Below are positions 62,240 to 64,000 of a DNA stretch of 64,000 nucleotides, one piece after another. Each line of letters begins with the position of its first letter. Within the stretch, counting starts at the first letter, position 1. The DNA is from Caulobacter sp. (GTDB lineage Bacteria > Pseudomonadota > Alphaproteobacteria > Caulobacterales > Caulobacteraceae): NCBI GenBank assembly GCA_019636175.1, contig JAHBYC010000004.1, positions 97,861 to 161,860 of the forward strand, given 5' to 3'. A program made the translations under genes and the position numbers. The notes beneath the pieces are model-generated. The model made no database searches. It was given only the letters and a program-made list of their open reading frames with translations, and was not told where the DNA came from.

Positions 62240-63573
62240 GCCGCCTCACCGGCGAGGATGCGGTCCAGGCTGGCGAAGCTATCGTCCAGGCTGGTCGCCT
62301 CGTCCTTGTCCTGGCTGAGGAAGCCTTCGATGGACGGGTTCAGGGCGATGGCGCGGTCAATCACCGGATCGGACCCGGCGCGATAGGCGCCGATGCGGAT
62401 CAGTTCTTCCATGTTGGCCCAGGCGGCCAGCGTCTGGCGCGCGCCCTTGACCACCTCCCGCTCGTGCGGCTCCTGGCAGCCGGGCATGGTGCGGCTGATC
62501 GACTTCAGGACGTTGATGGCCGGGAAGCGCCCGCGCTCTGCGATGGCCCGCTCCATGACGATGTGGCCGTCGAGAATCCCGCGCACGGCGTCGGCGATGG
62601 GCTCGTTGTGGTCGTCGCCGTCGACCAGCACGGTGAACAGGCCGGTGATCGGCCCCGCGGTCGTGCCGTCCGGCCGCACGGGTCCGGGCCCGGCCCGCTC
62701 CAGCAGCTTGGGCAGCTCGGTGAAGACGGTGGGGGTGTAGCCCTTGGTCGTCGGCGGCTCGCCGGCTGCCAGGCCGATCTCGCGCTGGGCCATGGCGAAG
62801 CGGGTGACGCTGTCCATCAGGCAGAGCACTTCCATGTCCTGGTCGCGCAGGGCCTCGGCCACCGCCAGGGTCATGTAGGCGGCCTGGCGGCGCTTGAGGG
62901 CGGGCTCGTCGGAGGTGGCGACCACGACGATGGCGCGGCGCAGGCCCTCCTCGCCAAGCGTCTCCTCGATGAACTCGCGAACCTCGCGGCCCCGTTCGCC
63001 GATCAGCCCGACGACGACCGCGTCGCAGTCCGCCTGTCGAGCCAGCATCGACAGCAGCACCGATTTGCCGACGCCCGAGCCGGCGAAGATGCCCAGGCGC
63101 TGGCCCCGGCAGGTGGTGGTGAAGACATTCATGGCCCGGACGCCCAGGTCCAGCCGCTCGCCGACCCTGCCCCGGGCGTGCGCCGGAGGCGGCGCCGCGC
63201 GCAGGGGGTAGCTGGCTTCGCCCTGGGGCAGGGGGCCCTTGCCGTCGATGGGATTTCCGAAGGCGTCGACGATGCGGCCGAGCCAGGCCCGCGTCGGCCG
63301 CACGCTGGCGCCGTCCGGCTGGATGCGGATCTCGGCCCCGGGCGCGACGCCCTCGACGGGGCCGAACGGCATCAGCAGGGCGCGGCTGTCACGGAAGCCG
63401 ACGACTTCGGCGGCCAGGGGTTCGGCGGCCCGGCGCACGATCTCGGCGCGCGCGCCCACGGCCAGATGCGACAGCCCGCCCCGCGCCTCGATCAGCAACC
63501 CGTTCACGGCGGCGACACGGCCGTAGACGGTCAAGGGTTCGATACGCTCGACGGCGGCGATCAGACTGCGCAC
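62236..63573 (-). CDS. fliI: Flagellum-specific ATPase FliI
   Basis: A 445-residue F1-beta-like ATPase of the flagellar type III export apparatus. [13 protein letters not shown] near residue 163 is Walker [16 protein letters not shown] near 190 and [25 protein letters not shown] near 250 (Walker B and signature) are typical. The GTG start at 63573 gives the usual FliI length; the in-frame sequence upstream overlaps a small ORF and lacks conservation. It is followed by fliJ with a four-base overlap. Confidence 0.96.
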   Translation of the reverse strand: MRSLIAAVERIEPLTVYGRVAAVNGLLIEARGGLSHLAVGARAEIVRRAAEPLAAEVVGFRDSRALLMPFGPVEGVAPGAEIRIQPDGASVRPTRAWLGRIVDAFGNPIDGKGPLPQGEASYPLRAAPPPAHARGRVGERLDLGVRAMNVFTTTCRGQRLGIFAGSGVGKSVLLSMLARQADCDAVVVGLIGERGREVREFIEETLGEEGLRRAIVVVATSDEPALKRRQAAYMTLAVAEALRDQDMEVLCLMDSVTRFAMAQREIGLAAGEPPTTKGYTPTVFTELPKLLERAGPGPVRPDGTTAGPITGLFTVLVDGDDHNEPIADAVRGILDGHIVMERAIAERGRFPAINVLKSISRTMPGCQEPHEREVVKGARQTLAAWANMEELIRIGAYRAGSDPVIDRAIALNPSIEGFLSQDKDEATSLDDSFASLDRILAGEAA

Positions 63574-63610
63574 GTGAAATTCGGAGCCCCGGGAAACAGG
63601 GGGCCGATTC

Positions 63611-63772
63611 TCACGGTTCGGGATTAAGCGGGTGTGAAGAGATCGCCCCCGGGATCTTCTGATAGTGGCCACAGCGAAGGCAGCGGCGATATCCCTCGCG
63701 CGACCGGCTGTCGGCATAGCGATGCCCCCGGCCCACACAGGCCAGGCGTCGCAGCAGCTGCTTCAGGTTCAT
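63611..63772 (-). CDS. 53-residue zinc-ribbon-like small protein upstream of fliI
   Basis: This ORF begins [14 protein letters not shown] and contains C-x4-H followed 16 residues later by CLRCGH, a four-ligand pattern resembling short zinc knuckles (DUF1660-like proteins). It has a clean AAGGAGA ribosome-binding site five bases before the ATG and ends 37 bases before the fliI start, so it is probably cotranscribed with the flagellar genes. The role is unknown. The remaining 228 bases to the window end show no other ORF. Confidence 0.6.
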   Translation of the reverse strand: MNLKQLLRRLACVGRGHRYADSRSREGYRRCLRCGHYQKIPGAISSHPLNPEP

Positions 63773-64000
63773 GGCCGTCTCCTTGGGGAGGCAGGCGTTT
63801 CCGGCGTCACGGCGGCCGGCGACCTCGCAGGGCCACGGGCTTCACCACGTCCGCGACCCTAGTGCGGCTCCGGCGCTGGGCACTGTTCACATCCGCGTTT
63901 GTGGCGAGACCGATGCGCGCCTGCAGCTTTCACGGGCGCCCGGCGCCCTCCCTCCGCCCTCAAGAGGCGCCGGCGATACACCCCCAACCCTGCGATGCCT

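Overview
The window is high-GC DNA from an alphaproteobacterium, most likely a member of the Caulobacterales (Caulobacter/Phenylobacterium/Brevundimonas type). The grounds are the GC-rich wobble bases, long antisense shadow frames, a 445-residue FliI with FliJ, many lipid and acyl-CoA enzymes, small secreted CR..GSR..C proteins, and several families of palindromic intergenic repeats. The genus cannot be fixed from the sequence alone. No rRNA, tRNA, CRISPR array or transposase gene was seen.

Layout. 1-12 kb: housekeeping and accessory genes: an esterase, a VIT-type metal transporter, a YhhN-like membrane protein, a ThDP-dependent acetolactate-synthase-like enzyme, a DEAD-box RNA helicase, a two-gene operon for a lipoprotein and a very large exported protein with a zinc phospholipase C-like motif, a luciferase-like monooxygenase and a GNAT acetyltransferase with an arginine-rich 16-codon leader ORF. 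12-21 kb: an MFS exporter, then a fatty-acid/steroid-degradation-type group (three SDRs, a thiolase, an enoyl-CoA hydratase), two tandem small secreted paralogues and a MarR regulator with two apparent operators. 21-27 kb: an MBL-fold hydrolase, a secreted five-module cysteine-repeat protein closed by a strong terminator, DUF1206, globin-like, GFA, aldo/keto reductase and pirin genes. 27.4-31.7 kb: an ATPase / FtsX-like permease / AttH-like lipocalin operon. 31.8-37 kb: a tiny YjiS-like ORF, a DUF885 lipoprotein, and a TetR gene divergent from a DUF2855 plus carotenoid-oxygenase operon, with a palindrome between them.

37.1-56.7 kb is the highlight: an aryl-polyene-type (APE/xanthomonadin-like) type II polyketide cluster on two convergent operons. 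The plus operon (37105-41300) encodes a chain-length-factor-like KS, an acyltransferase, two ACPs, a membrane protein, and an AMP-dependent ligase fused to a hotdog dehydratase. The minus operon (54862 down to 41317) encodes a predicted acyltransferase, an aromatic amino acid ammonia-lyase, a thioesterase, a LolA-like carrier, an MMPL exporter, a halogenase-like flavoprotein, a DUF3261 lipoprotein, two ketosynthases, a dehydratase, a ketoreductase and, unusually, two acyl-CoA dehydrogenases. A family 2 glycosyltransferase and a phosphopantetheinyl transferase lie just beyond. The parts fit a pathway in which the ammonia-lyase makes an arylacrylate starter, the ligase loads it on an ACP, KS/CLF-KR-DH cycles build a polyene, and the MMPL/LolA/lipoprotein set moves it to the outer membrane.

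56.2-64 kb: secA, two small proteins, and a flagellar block (a 53-residue zinc-ribbon-like ORF, fliI, fliJ) whose last gene is a GH10 xylanase-like protein translationally coupled to fliJ.
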